From Paulinella micropora (lineage: Eukaryota; Cercozoa; Imbricatea; Euglyphida; Paulinellidae): a DNA stretch of 64,000 bases. The position numbers were made by a program, and so were the translations under genes. The stretch lies in NCBI GenBank assembly GCA_019918135.1, contig WBZZ01002383.1, forward strand, positions 60,001 through 124,000. Reading direction: 5' to 3'. The notes beneath the pieces are model-generated. The model was given only the letters and a program-made list of their open reading frames with translations. It did no database searches and was not told the origin of the DNA. Below are positions 25,587 to 37,962 of this stretch, piece after piece (the stretch's first letter is position 1; every line of letters starts with the position of its first letter).

Positions 25587-28500
25587 TCAATTGGCCTTTG
25601 ATCCTGTCGGACATGTGCCTCCATTGGTAGCACGGGACCGTTCGGTGACGCGGCTCCGCTCCAAAGACTCGACTGGCAGTGCAATGTGCAAATGAGCGTG
25701 CTGTGCATGTGCAAGTGGGTGCAAGGAGTGAGAGGAGTTATCTGCCGAGAAGAAGTCCGCGACGCTGCGCTGACCTCCACCTACAACAGATCTAGCCAGA
25801 CATTCTACCTGACTAGGCCTTCCCCTCCTTCTACCCACCTCCTGAACGACCGTGAGGTCGATCACCTCCTCCTCCTCCTCCGCCCCCTCTGCCTCCCTGG
25901 TCTGCGCCTCCAACTCCTCCCACTCCTTCCAGATGGTGGCAACAAACCTTCCTAACTCCTCCTCCACCTCTTCTGGGACAGGGATAAACAAAACGCCGAG
26001 CATCGCCGCCATCTTTTCATCCTCCCCCTTCAGCCATTCCTCTTTGAAGAGCCTCATCTCCTCCTCTGCCTCCCGCAGTTCCCTGTGATAAAGCCCTCCT
26101 CGATTCAGCATGAGGGGCTGCTTGCGCCTCATCGATAAACTTAAACAGTGCCTCACGAGAGCTCGCAAACGTTGGGCAATGCAGCAGGAAGTGACGTAAC
26201 GACTCGTTAACCTCAGTGCCACACAAGGCGAAACAGCTTGAGCAGTCCGGCGAGCATGAGCCAAATTTGGATCGGTAGAGGCGAAGGCGATTGTTGCAGC
26301 TCAACAATCGCCTTCTGATAAGGTTGTGACTTCCCCCCTCCAGCGCCCGCCAACGTGGGAAAGCAGAGCGGGAAGACATCTGGCTAAGCAGCACCCTAAG
26401 CCCATCAGAGGGCTTAGCCTGACGCTCCCAGCCAGCTACTTCCTGCCGGACAGACCATTGCTTTACCACCTCGTTCCAGTTCGCCAGAGCGGCCCGCCAG
26501 TCCTTATCATCTACCGTGCCATCTTCGTTCACGACCCGCTTGAGCGCATCCAAGCCCTCCCGCAGCCTGTGATCTGCTAAGATCAAATTTTCCGTATCTT
26601 CCTTCCATTTGCACCGACCCGTGTTGTAAAGCCTGCGTGTTAGCGCTGTGTTGCCCAGTAACTCGATGCGCCCTAGGAACCGAAGCCGGGCCGCCTTGGC
26701 AAGGATGCTAAAACTCGGCGTGCGGCCTAAACCCCTGGTGATGCAGCCGCTTGTGCGCGTACCAACACCCAAGATGACCCGCAGGGGCGCTACCAACGCG
26801 CCCTCCAGCTTACTCAGCTTGTTGGCGCCCGGCAGATCCCAAAAAGCCGATGCGTAAAGCAACTTTGCGCCAACCATTTGCTGCCAATTTATCAGCCGAA
26901 GACGCGCTGGAACTTCATGGGCAATCCAGAGGGGGTAGCAGGCAGCCGTTCCCGCTACAGTGATTTCCGCCGCCCGCTTCGCTTGCGGTTTATCGGAGAG
27001 GGTGTCCGTGAGCAGAACTCCCAGGTATTTGTAGTGGTCGGTGACGTTGAGAACCTTGCCCCGGAACCTCACGCATGGGGGCGACTTTTTTGACTTGGCG
27101 TGCCCGTATATCGGCATGACTTCCGTCTTGCCCGGTTTCAGGTTGATTTCAAGCCGATAGTCCTCCACGAATGTCGCCACGACATTTACAATCTGTTGAA
27201 GCTCCGTGACACTATGCGCAATTACCGCAACGTCGTCGGCGTAAAGCAGGGTCCGTATGTCTTCGATGCGGTTGAGGTCCTCGATCTCCAACTCTTTCGC
27301 GATTCGGACCGTTAGCTCATCCATGAAGACGTTGAACAGCGACGGTGACAACGGCGACCCTTGCTGAACTCCCATCTCTTCCAGCACTTCACCAGTGAGT
27401 TCGCCATCGACTAGCACTCGCGATGACGTTCTTCGGTAAAAACGCCGCAGAATGCGATAGAACTTGCCCTGTACCCCCATCTGGGTTAGCCTCTGAAACA
27501 ACCCGGCCCGCCAAACCGTAGGGAATGCCTTTCTCAGATCCACGAACAAAACGAAAGAACGGAGGCCAGCTTGTTGTCTAAGGCGCAGACGCTCCTTAAG
27601 GGTCCCCCGTACTACGTTTTGGCCGGAACCCACCCTGCTCTGGGCGAAGCCTGCCCGGCTGATCGATGAAAGCCGTAAGCCTCGCCGCCATAAGGGACAG
27701 ATACATCTTACCCAGACAGCTCAGAATCGCGATGTCTCTCCAATTTTCCTGATCGGTTGGGTCGCCTCCTTTTGGGATGTTGACGATAATCGCTTTGCCC
27801 CAGTCGCTGGGGGTGTATTCGCACGATTTCAACCAGTTGAAGAAGCGCACCAGAAAGCTCACAATCCGCGTGCCTCCGTACTTGAGCATCTCGTTCTTGA
27901 TCTTATCCGGTGAGCACGCTTTGTGATTCTGGAGATTTTCCTGGCAGAGCTCCACTTCCTTCTCGGTGTAATCATAGTCCAGCGGGCCCGTCTCAGTCCG
28001 GATCTCCTCGGCTTGCGCCATGGCCTCGAATTGGTCGCGCAGGTTGTCGTTATACTGGAAGGTTTCGCGGGCCTTCCGCTCGGGCTCAATCCGCGCTGCT
28101 TCCTCATCAGAACCGACTTCCTCTACACATGCATCCTCCAAAAACTGGTTTTCTTTGGGGACCACCATACGTCGGCGGTATTCTTCCCATTCTTGTAGTT
28201 TTTCCCGGAGTGTGCATGCCAGAGTGCCATCGGGCTTCCGAACAGGAGCAGAAGCGTTCGACCGCCGAACCCCGCCCAAACGCTTTGACAGCTTCCAGTA
28301 CGTGGCCATGGTAGCGCTCCTGAAGTTGGCAGCGGTGTCATTCTGGACCCGCTTCCACGCTTGCTCCTTCTTCTCCTTGCATAACCTTCTGACCGCCTTC
28401 CTCGCTTCTTTATATCTTTGCCAGGCCTCTCGGTTGGCCTCATTCCTTCGCCAGAGGCCGTATGCCTCTCTCCGTCGCGCAATTGCTTCCCTAAGACTCT

Positions 28501-30487
28501 CATCAAACCATGCATTAGTAAACCCTGGCCTAATCACCCGAACTCCCAAGACCTTCACGGCTGCGCCCGTGAAAGCTCGGACCACTAAGCTAGCGACCCT
28601 ATCTACCTCCTGCTGAAGCTCATCCGGGTCCTCCACTGCTGATAGATCTGGAAGGCCATCTGGCAACAGCCCCGATATACCAGCTGCAAAGGTCTCGTCG
28701 TACTTCAACCTAAGCTTAGACAGCTCACTCTCCTTACCCTCAACTACCCTGCCTATCAAGCGCTCTGCCTTGAATGCTTTGTACCTCTTTACCTGCTTTT
28801 TGGGGGGTGGCTGTCCCCCCCAGACCAGTTCCGCCCACACAGCTTTGTGGTCGGTATCAAGGTCTACCTCGTCGACGCCGAAGCTTGCCTCCTCCGCCAG
28901 CTCGGAAGAGACGCAGATGTAATCCAGTAGATGCCTTCGTCCACCTACATTTTCCTGCCTAGACCACCAATATTGTCCCCCCGTGGTTGCGAAAACCCAC
29001 TGAGATTGCGCAACCCCGTGGCAACAAGCATCGCAGCCAGCAACTCACCATTCTCACTCCTAACCCCTCTACCCCTCCCATCTATCTCGCCAAAGAGGCC
29101 CACCACTCCCTCCTCCCGCGCTATTCTGGCGGGCCCCAGCTTAGCATTAGCATCACCAACCGTAACCACATGACCTTTGGTGGCGAAGTAGGAGACGGCC
29201 GCCTGCCACGCCTCATAGGCTGCAATAGATTCCTCTCGTTGATTTTCTTGGGGGAAGTAGCCGTTGCCGACGAACACATCCGACGCCGTCGCGCTCCCAG
29301 ACGACAGCCTCACCCACAATTGCTGGCTGTGGGTGTGGAACAGGCGCCTGTACAATGGTAGCGCACGGTGCCAGATAGTTGGCCACCAACGTCAAGACCC
29401 CCCCCAAGAGACGCGAGCCCGCACCAGTTGCAGCCGCTTTGCCGAGGACTGCGAAGCCGTCGACTTGGAGCTTCTCCACCTTCTGCGACGATAGGTTGTG
29501 CTCCTGGACTCCGACGATCACCCAGCCTCGCTCCTTGTAGTGCTCCGGCCATTCCCCAAAGCCTGGGCTATCCGCACCCACTTTGCCTTGCCAATTATGT
29601 GAGGCCACCCTCAGTGGGAAGCCTTTCACAAATTGGGAAGAACGAAGCTGATGCCGATGCCTGCGCTTCGGTTGAGGCCTGGAGCCCTCCGCCACCCTCC
29701 ACGGCCCATCCTGCACCCTCCGCCCCAGCTCCTCCAGCTCCCGCATCCCGCCCCACTCCGCCAAGGGAGATTCACCGCTTGAGGCTTCGCCCTGGGGCTC
29801 GTCGACTTCCACGTCGAGCACCCAGTAGCCAAATCCCTGCTTGCGAAGCTCCCTCTGCATCTCTACATACTGGGCACCCCCCCGTGCAGCCCGCTGCTTC
29901 TCTCTTTCCCGGAAAGTCCTACCCGTCGCAACGTGAACCTTTCCCGTGAAGAACTTACGCTCCCGCAGCAGCCGCACCATCTTCTCCGCCTCCTCACAAG
30001 ACGCACATTTAATCCGCAAATGTCGCCCACTACCTCTGCCCGCGAATTCCACCTCGACTTCCCCGAGACCGAGAATTCGGAGCTCTCGCGCCATGACCAC
30101 TGTCTGAGAGACATGCGATAGCCCCCATACTATGCAACATCTCTTATCCAGCTCATTTCGTACCTTCCTCCGCCACCTCCTCGGTGGCGGTACCGCTTGC
30201 CACACGCCGTGACCAGACCTTTCCGGACGTGACTTCTCTTCCGAGGTTGGGGAGGGTGATCGAGATGCAGCAGGATTGCTGGCTCTACGTGATTCAGGTT
30301 GCCCGTCAGGTACGCGAGCACTCGACCACCCCACCCCGGCCGAGTAGCCATCGCCACCCACAGGCGCACTCCCACGGGGAACGTCTAAACCTGAAGGATT
30401 ACCGCCTTGACCCATAGGGCCAGCACTAGCGGCCGCGCTCTTCGCATAAGAACCTGACATAAGTGGTATGGGACCCCGGTGCCGCAT
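25587..30487 (-). pseudogene. LINE protein: RRM-like, AP endonuclease, RT, zinc knuckle
   Basis: From the ATG at 30487 (or 30460) the first ~110 residues are low-complexity. An RRM-like domain follows (RCCIVWGLSHVSQTVVMARE, ...RKFFTGKVHVATGRTFRERE), as in LINE ORF1 proteins but fused here. The endonuclease begins near 29,640 (RVASHNWQGK, VGVQEHNLSS), with GDANAKLG near 29,150 and the C-terminal His motif DTDHKAV near 28,850. RT motifs are QGGFRPKRST, FVLFVDLRKAFPTV, QQGSPLSPSLFN and LLYADDVAV (YADD codons 27243-27232). A CSSCFALCG...HFLLHC zinc knuckle lies near 26,200, then a Glu-rich end. Frame changes near 29,355, 28,960, 27,610 and 26,120 make it inactive as it stands. Confidence 0.85.
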
Positions 30488-30499
30488 TGATCGAGTTGT

Positions 30500-31184
30500 A
30501 AACTCGATAAATGAGGACCCAGGTGGGGTTATTTAAAGCTCAACCCTTAAAAAGCATACGTGTACGTATGTATAGGAATACACACAAACACTCACCTGCA
30601 TCCGTAACCAGGCACGAGGCAGACCCGCTGTGCATCATCGAGGTAGGTGTCGTGGCAAACCACCCTGCGTCCGATAAACGCTGCAAGTGAGTCATCTACC
30701 GAGAGCACAGAGTGACAGGCCCGTGCACGTGTACCCACCACCCCATAACCCTCCGCCAGAGCAACCCCATGGCATCCGCAGGATGAGCACGAAGAGTGCT
30801 GAGAGAGAGGGTGAGCCAGGAGCCCCGCTCCGGTCCGTCGTTACTTTGGTCATTTAGTCGTTTCAAGGCTTGTGGTAAGGTGTAGGGCCTCTCGCCTTCG
30901 TACAAACTCCGACCGACAGTAGTTTGGTTGACCATCCTTCGCGGTGACCCTCTGAACACAACCCCCTCCCCCAGTGCCCACCCCTCGTGATTCCAGAGGC
31001 CACCCCGAGCCAAGAGCCATGAGTATGATGAGCAACTCACATGAGTTACTCTCAGTAATTGGGACCCGTCTCATAAATCAATGGACGCTTATCGTGCGCC
31101 CCTCATAGGCTCAGCCCGCCCATGTGAAAGCTAGGCCTCGCCCCAAGCAAAGCAAAGCAAAGCAACAACAACAACAACAAAAAA

Positions 31185-31244
<60 letters not shown>

Positions 31245-32345
31245 AGCGAGGCCGCCGTGGCTCGCCCGCAATCCAGCTGGGTGCACCTCGTCACAACCAC
31301 TCATCGGCGTGAGCTCATAGCTGTGTGCGACATAGGTACAAGAGCAAGAGGAGAAACAGTGTGCCAGCGTGGATGTGTGGGTGAGGCAGTGCGGTGAGGC
31401 AAAGCAGCGATGCCAGTCGAATCCCTGGAGACGGAACCTAGCATCAAAAACATCGTATAAGTCTACCCCAGGCCTCCATCCACCGAGTGGTGAGCTCGAT
31501 AAAAGAAGACCCGAGTGGGGTTATTTAAAGCTCAACCCTTAAAAAAGCATAAACATGTACGCCGCCAGGAACCCAACAACAATAACATAGCAGCCAGGAA
31601 CCCAACAACAATAACATAGCAGCCAGGAACCCAACAACAATAACATAGCAGCCAGGAACCCAACAACAATAACATAGCAGCCAGGAACCCAACAACAATA
31701 ACATAGCAGCCAGGAACCCAACAACAATAACATAGCTTCCGTAACCAGCCTTCAGGAACCCGCCTCAGTTACCCGCCCCCGTAACCAGGTCAGAGACGTG
31801 ACGTACTATGCATCATTGAGGTGTCGTGGCAAGCCACCCTGCGTCCGAGAGAAGCTACAAAAGAGTCATCTACCGAGAACATTAAGTGACAGGCCCGGTC
31901 ACATGCACCCAACACGTCCCGACCCTCCGCCAGAGCATCCCCATGGCATCCGCAAAGTGAGCACGAGGGGTTCTGGGAGAGAGGGTGAGTCAGGAGCCCC
32001 GCGTCCAGGCAGTCGCTACTGTGGCAGTTGAGTGATTTCAAGGCTTGTGGAAATGTGTGGAGCCTGTCGCCTTCATTCCCACTCATACCGACAGTAGTTT
32101 AGTTAACCAACCTGTCCAGTGACCCACTGAGCCCAACCCCCTCCCTCAGATAACCCCCACCCCCCGCACCCCGAGTGATACCAGAGGCCACCCCGAGCCA
32201 AGAGTCGTGAGCGTGGTGAGAGAGCTTCTCTCAGTAAAAGTTTCCGTCTCATGAATCAGTGGAGCACTGATTATGTACCCCTCATAACAAGCTGCCAACG
32301 GCCCAAACCCCGCCGTGTGGCGGTGACACCCAACCATGTATTGGT
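30500..32345 (-). repeat. Duplicated LINE 5' region
   Basis: Two diverged copies lie in tandem. The motif GTGGGGTTATTTAAAGCTCA is at about 30,520 and 31,513. GTCATCTACCGAGA with downstream text is at about 30,690 and 31,867. CCCCTCATA is at about 31,102 and 32,280. The second copy is longer because it holds a 29-bp minisatellite. A (AG)n tract (31195-31240) lies between. Tandem 5' units resemble the monomeric promoters of some LINEs. Confidence 0.7.
31564..31738. repeat. 29-bp minisatellite, about six copies
   Basis: Near-perfect units starting CCAGGAACCCAACAACAATA, inside the upstream copy of the LINE 5' region. The high identity suggests recent expansion. Confidence 0.9.
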
Positions 32346-32352
32346 GCCCCCC

Positions 32353-32394
<42 letters not shown>

Positions 32395-32699
32395 GTGCTT
32401 CTCTGTCAATGGCTGATGCATTTCTGCACATGCGCCTCCATCGTCTCACCCGTGAGGGGAGTACGAAGAATTGACGATAAGCTCTAATGACACCCCCGCA
32501 AGGGCAGTTCCAACACTTCCAGTCGGGCCGGTATGTTCAATGAAAATACTGGTCCAGAAATAGACCGGTATGTTCAATGAAAATACTGGTCCAGAAATAG
32601 ACCGGTATGTTCAATGAAAATACTGGTGGCACCGACGGGAATCGAACTGGCGACAGGGCCCAGATGGTAGAACTTGACCACTGGGCTATCACGGTGTCC
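32395..32699 (-). repeat. SINE (type 1), long variant, minus
   Basis: Complete copy but with three internal ~35-bp modules (GGTATGTTCAATGAAAATAC three times), the longest variant in the window. It lies just upstream of the LINE 5' end. Confidence 0.9.
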
Positions 32700-33135
<436 letters not shown>

Positions 33136-33159
33136 ATTTCATACTGCATGGGCAGCAAT

Positions 33160-33472
33160 GACATGGGTGTAGGCGGAATACGCTTGGAGGGAGGAGCACG
33201 TTGTGTTCTGGTTGTCACTACAAGCATTCATCACGGGGAAGTTCGACAAAAGTGGTAAAAATGAAGTAGACAATGCAACCACTGAACGTGTATGGCGTCA
33301 TGTGGAAACTGCTCTCGAAGCACTCGTCCCTTCAAGCAAAATACGAGCAGCATCGTGGCATATCCAAGAAGTCTGCATGACAAAGTTGTTGTGTGTCCCT
33401 GCACCGTCCTTCGAGGTTGGAAGAAAGACAATAACAACTAATGTAGTCAAATGGTTCACATTACAGGAATAG
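33160..33472 (+). CDS. Unrecognised exon at the start of the locus
   Basis: The coding frame opens after a likely acceptor (GGGTGTAG at about 33,160) and reads AEYAWREEHVVFWLSLQAFI, then a charged helical stretch (DNATTERVWRHVETALEAL), ending with a stop at 33,472. It looks like a C-terminal exon whose upstream part was replaced by the microsatellite at 32,700-33,135. No family is recognised. Confidence 0.4.
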
Positions 33473-33479
33473 CTTTGCT

Positions 33480-34020
33480 CTGGACAACAATGTTGACATA
33501 ATTAACACAATAACGGTGATCACGTTACGACTGACTAGCACACAAATTAGATAGAATTTCTCTGACATACATCTGCTACTCTGGTGACGTCATCACCACA
33601 TGAGTTAAAAAAAATAATTGCTCTGAGGCGTACAAGATGAACATGATAATTTTCGCAAGAAATTCTGCGTCTGTTGTCCGCCCCCACTGCGCTATAATTA
33701 AGCCGGTACAGCTTGCTGTAAGAGTATATATAAAATGTTCTGCTTTTTGTTGAATCATTGCTCTGGACATTGCTAGCTGTATGCACATGGTAATTTGTCT
33801 GCGACTGTTTTAACACTATGCAGATGTACTACTACAAAAACTCCTTGATGTAAATGTAAATAAAAGTTTGTTATTATTATTATTATTACTGTTTTTTTTT
33901 CATGATAGCAATTGTAATAATTATTGTTTGTTGCAATAACTTGTTTTTGCTTTAACTGCGTCACAAACCGTGCTTGCTTGGTATTTAAAACCAGGCGAAG
34001 GAAAACCAGGCGAGGGAACA
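33480..34020. other. Gap without a gene
   Basis: AT-rich sequence with a short (TTA)n run (33,874-33,890) and no supported ORF. A compact promoter for the next gene could lie here, but no element is clear. Confidence 0.4.
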
Positions 34021-34021
34021 C

Positions 34022-35113
34022 TTGTGCTGCTGCCGCGAAGTATTAATTACACGAGGCAGTGTCTTCTGTGCTACTTGTGCGAGACCACTGTTTTGTGAGG
34101 AACACAGACAGCAGCTAACCAGCACTTTCCACCACATTCCGTCCGGCACGGAACTGCCTCTACAATTTCCATGCTCCAGAGGTACATGCCGCGCGCAGAC
34201 GGGAACCAGGAACGAAGCTGTCAAGACACCGTTGCACCGCCTCGCTGTTTTCTACAGAACTACTGCTCGCATGCAGTCGGCCACTGTGATGAATTCAGAG
34301 GCAGTTTCTGCTACAGCAACTAGTGACGGTTTCACCTCCCTAGGGAACTTGTTACGTGTGCTGGAAAAAACACAGCGTGAGGCAAAAAACAGGCAAGATT
34401 TATTGGAGGTTCGGTTCCACCTCGCATCTCGGACGCAAACTAGTACGGTTCTGGACAGGACGTTTCTAAACTCACTGAACTCACCGAGAACTTTCCTACA
34501 CGACAACATGACGCTGTTATTGATGCAACGTCTGGATAAAGACCTGTACACCAGCAACGAATTTCTATTCCCAGAGAAATTTGGCCTGAGCATTTTTCCA
34601 TTTTACGAGCATTTCAAGACTGCGTCTGGTGACGAGAACAAAACTGGCTTTCACAAACCATACATGAGGACAGACCTCCTCAAGTCGTTATCTGTGTACA
34701 AAGATCATGCTTGGAGAGTTCTGGTGTGGCCAGTCGGTATCCCTACCCACTTTGCTGCAAGCATGGTCCTAGTATACGAGGCGCCTGCAAGTTTTCATTA
34801 GTGTCTACATATTGATCCCATGTTCGGGTTTTTGTACGAGGGAGAAACTGTCAATACTTTGCATCAGCTATGCGCTGACGTGTTTGTGAGTTTTGGTAAG
34901 CGGGCAAACGCACATGCGTTCCTGAAGCAGCTTAATGTCCCAGCCAATGCAAAACAACAAAAAAATGTGGACTGTTTGTTGTATGTTGGGCATGCCTTGG
35001 CTGCGATTGGACACTCGTTTCGCGAATTGACGTCACTCCAAAAAAAGAGAAGCAACGCGAACTACCTCGACGCTGCGCGACTATGTGTGAACGTGTCACC
35101 AAGAGATGGGTAA
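34022..35113 (+). CDS. Ulp1/C48-like cysteine protease
   Basis: The N-terminal ~70 residues have several Cys/His pairs (MCCCREV, VFCATCARPLFCEEH) like a zinc-binding module. A helical middle follows (SLGNLLRVLEKTQREAKNRQ). The C-terminal part has the order expected of SUMO/Ulp1-type proteases: WRVLVWPVGIPTHFAASMVL (His after a Trp strand), LHIDPMFG (Asp) and QKNVDCLLYVGHALAAIG (Cys at a helix start). The Cys motif lacks the usual DCG, so activity is uncertain. The reading appears interrupted at least once. Such proteases cut SUMO-like tags and are common passengers in eukaryotic DNA transposons. It is one of two ubiquitin-system proteases in this locus. Confidence 0.5.
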
Positions 35114-35280
35114 AAAGGGAAGAGAGCGGAGTCGGACATTTCCTGCGACAGGAAGTACAACAGGCATTATTAGAGTTGTGCAACACTTCTACGTTGCCAG
35201 CTTTGATGCAAAAAATCAAACAGTGGATTTCTGATAACGGGTTTCGGATTGTGGTGCTAAGCTGCTTTGATCTCTTTCCT

Positions 35281-35319
<39 letters not shown>

Positions 35320-35965
35320 TCCTCTTCCTCTTCCTCTCCCCCCTCTTTTTCTTCTTCTTCATCATCATCTTCTTCTGCTTCATCTTCTTCTGCTTCTCAT
35401 TCTTATTCTCCTTCTTCATCTTCTTGCTTTTCCCTCTCTCTCTCTTTCTCTTCTTCTTCTGCTGATTCTCCTGTGTCTTCATATACTCTTCCTCCTCTTC
35501 TGAATCTTGCCCCTCTTCCTCCTTCTTCTGGATCTTCCTCCTCCTCCTCTTGTCTCTCTTTCTCCTCTTGTTCCTGCATCTTTCTCTTCCGCCTCTACTT
35601 TGTCTTTTGCTTCTTCCCGTTCTTCCTCTTCTGCTTCTTCCGCTTCTTCTGCGAACAACCAACGATGGAAGCAGGGAAAAACAAAAGGCGAAGTTGGACA
35701 GGCTAAGCCCACGGAACAGCATCAATACCAAACGAGCACAAGAACGACACGCCAGTCGGCACGTGTACAGAAGCCAAACAATTCCACCATCAGCAAAAAA
35801 ACTAAAACGGTAAAGACAGGCTGCAAAGATAGGAAGGACAAACTGTCACAGCAGAAGCCTTCAGATGATGATCAAACAGTGAAAATAACAACAGGCCGGT
35901 ACTTAAGGTCTAATACAAACAAAAAATCACTACTTGCTGCGACAGGGACCAAGAGGAGAAAGTAA
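35083..35965 (+). CDS. Ser-rich microsatellite-derived and Lys-rich tail
   Basis: A frame with a (TTC)n/(TCC)n microsatellite core (35,278-35,660, poly-Ser) leads to a basic, Thr/Lys/Ser-rich end read in the 35507-35965 frame (RTTRQSARVQKPNN, TGRYLRSNTNKK). The first ~60 residues (EESGVGHFLRQEVQQALLEL) look like genuine coding sequence continuing the protease gene. The Ser part is probably repeat expansion rather than selected protein. No domain is recognised. Confidence 0.35.
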
Positions 35966-36259
35966 AACACTCACTATTTTGATACAAATTCCGATGTCAA
36001 TTCCATTCGCTGAGACTAGACTACAAGAAACACTTAGTATTCAATATTATCTAGGCTTTCTACTATAGTATCATAAATTTATTGTTATATTAAAAAAAAT
36101 GTGTGTATGTATGTGTGTGTGTGTGGGGGGGGGGGGAAGAACGAAACTTCACCGGTTTTAATATTGATCAATACTGACTCTACATAATTACAATAATAAT
36201 TATAAACGTCGCGCGGTATTGCCAGCGTATGTGTAGAAGGTAAATGTAATTGAACGTTT

Positions 36260-36512
36260 GTGATTTCTATTCAGGTGGAAGAGGGGACAGGTGAAAGTGT
36301 CGGGAGTCAAAGCGGCGAGTACAGCAGTTTCTCGATTGGAGGTGGGAGTAAAGGTAGTGACATCGACAGTTTGACGATGGGAGGTGGCGAGAACGGCGGT
36401 AGCAGTGACAGCACCTCGATTGGAGGAAGCAAGGAAAACAGCGCTAGCATCTATGCCAAGAACAGGTACAGGAATGAGATTCTACTATATCACTGCACGT
36501 TTTGCGGGAAGA
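36260..36512 (+). CDS. Gly/Ser-repeat exon cut by the Ngaro-type insertion
   Basis: The frame starts near a TTTCAG-like acceptor and encodes imperfect repeats of a Gly/Ser module (SFSIGGGSKGSDIDS, SLTMGGGENGGSSDS, STSIGGSKENS), then NRYRNEILLYHCTFCGK. The A1 repeat of the inserted retrotransposon begins at about 36,512, within or right after the last codons. Confidence 0.45.
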
Positions 36513-36729
36513 AAGCGTCGTTTCACAAATAATCATATCAGGCAGAGTGGGCCGGTAGTGACAATCAATTGAGTTCACTTGCAGAGTTTCTCTGCGCAAA
36601 TAAAGAAGCGGGAACTATTGTTCCCGCTCGAAAATTTGAAGATTAGAACAACAATCCTGTCCCCCTCAGATTTGCATTTTTTGTTTTATACAAAAGTGCT
36701 TTTAGTTTGGGTTTTAGGAAAGGCAAGAA
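36512..36729 (+). repeat. Split direct repeat A1
   Basis: Matches A2 (43175-43392) with about four differences. Contains GGGAACTATTGTTCCC, a perfect 16-bp palindrome (imperfect in A2). Confidence 0.9.
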
Positions 36730-36733
36730 ATCC

Positions 36734-37962
36734 ATGTCAAGCGAGAAACCCAAGCGAGTCAAGAAGCCTTCAGCAAAGAAGAGACGCGCCGAGGAAGATG
36801 CTAGCGACGACGACCACGACTACCAAGGAGGAGGAGACCACAGCGCGGCTGGAGGCAGTGCGAGTGTGTCTGGCAGCTCTGCATCTACGACCAGCCATAC
36901 CGCAGCGACAGGCGCCGGCGCCAGCAATGATCGACCTCTCGGCGCCAACAGCAGCAGCAGCAGCAGCAGCACTGGTAACACTCACGCACCGTCACCAGCA
37001 TCATCATCGTCATCTATCGGCGGGGCTTTGGCACCGACATTACAACAACAACAAGACTCACTACGAGCAGCGGGCCTGGGCAGTCTCGGGGGCACATCAA
37101 CACTTCTCCATCGAATTGCCCGAAGGCATGCCCACTTACGAGCGACGACTTGGGAAAGGTGGTGCGGCTACAGGCAGGGATCAACTCTACCTTCTTCGAC
37201 CAGACCAACCGGCTATCCGAGCAAGTCGACGCCATGATCCACCAAGCGAAGCAAGAGACGGGGCAACGTGACGCCAAGCTCATCGAGAAGCCCGTGCACC
37301 GACGTTACTTCCAAGGTGGGAAAATCATCATGGCGGTACTGGAAAGTAATGTGTACAAGAGTGAGCAAGAGCGGCTGACGGATGCAAGCGCAATGGCTAC
37401 CGCACTGGCTACCCTGGCAATGGACATGGGTGGGCCGACGCCTCTCTCCGCGGAAGACGCAGAGCAAAAGTTCCTGCAGGCAGCAAAGCGGCTGCGGATC
37501 GCGGGGGACATCGCCGCCTACTGCGAACCTATCAGGGCACACACTTCAAAGAGCGCCGCGCACCCCTACGGCAGCCAAGGCAAGGGGTTGTGCCGCATAT
37601 GCTACTCTCCGCAACACTGGGCCAATGACTGCCCACAGCGAGGCAATGCCAACGGCGCGGCTACCGGCGACACCGCAGCACACCAGAGCACTGCGACGGT
37701 ACCAACGCTGGCGTGGCAAGGCGTCCCTGGCTACACAGTCCCACCAACCGGGCCGCAGCCGCCAATTCAATACGCGATCCCGCCACATCAACCACAAAAC
37801 CCGACAGGGTACATAACCGTCAGCCCAACAGTGCCCCCACCATACATACCATCTAGTGCTCGCACACATGTATCCTGCACCCATTGCCACAAGCGCGGGC
37901 ACACCGCAGAAAGCTGTTGGACCCTGAACCCACATCAACGCCCTCAGCGCACTACCAACTGA
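36734..37962 (+). pseudogene. Gag-like protein of the Ngaro-type element
   Basis: Begins MSSEKPKRVKKPSAKKRRAE (basic), followed by an acidic patch and long Ser/Ala/Thr low-complexity. A helical core (NSTFFDQTNRLSEQVDAMIH) comes next, then two zinc knuckles, CRICYSPQHWANDC and CTHCHKRGHTAESC, separated by a Pro-rich linker. Gag proteins of DIRS-like elements package the RNA. The copy is broken. Confidence 0.7.

Larger units (their letters stand above)
25577..32345 (-). mobile_element. Non-LTR retrotransposon (LINE), nearly full-length
   Basis: The element reads on minus: a 5' region from about 32,345 to 30,490 with a duplicated ~1-kb unit, a long coding region (30,487 to about 25,590), then a 3' tail ending ATTGACTGATAAGTCTA(TTA)n at 25,577. 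The coding region has an RRM-like domain, AP endonuclease, reverse transcriptase and a C-terminal zinc knuckle. Microsatellite (AAT)n borders both sides. About four frameshifts disable it. The clade is undetermined from motifs alone (L1/Tx1-like or I/Jockey-like layouts both possible). Confidence 0.85.

Noticed and set aside
27910-30417. Plus-strand ORFs of 60-200 codons across the LINE
   Set aside because: They lie opposite well-matched endonuclease and RT motifs on minus and show only GC-rich, Pro/Arg/Ser shadow composition.
31560-31740. CRISPR array
   Set aside because: The 29-bp units are directly adjacent with no unique spacers. It is a minisatellite in a eukaryotic LINE leader.
35267-35712. 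Leu-rich membrane protein or Glu/Arg-rich protein near 35.3-35.7 kb
   Set aside because: These are alternate frames of a CTT/CTC microsatellite. Only the flanking non-repeat sequence looks coding.
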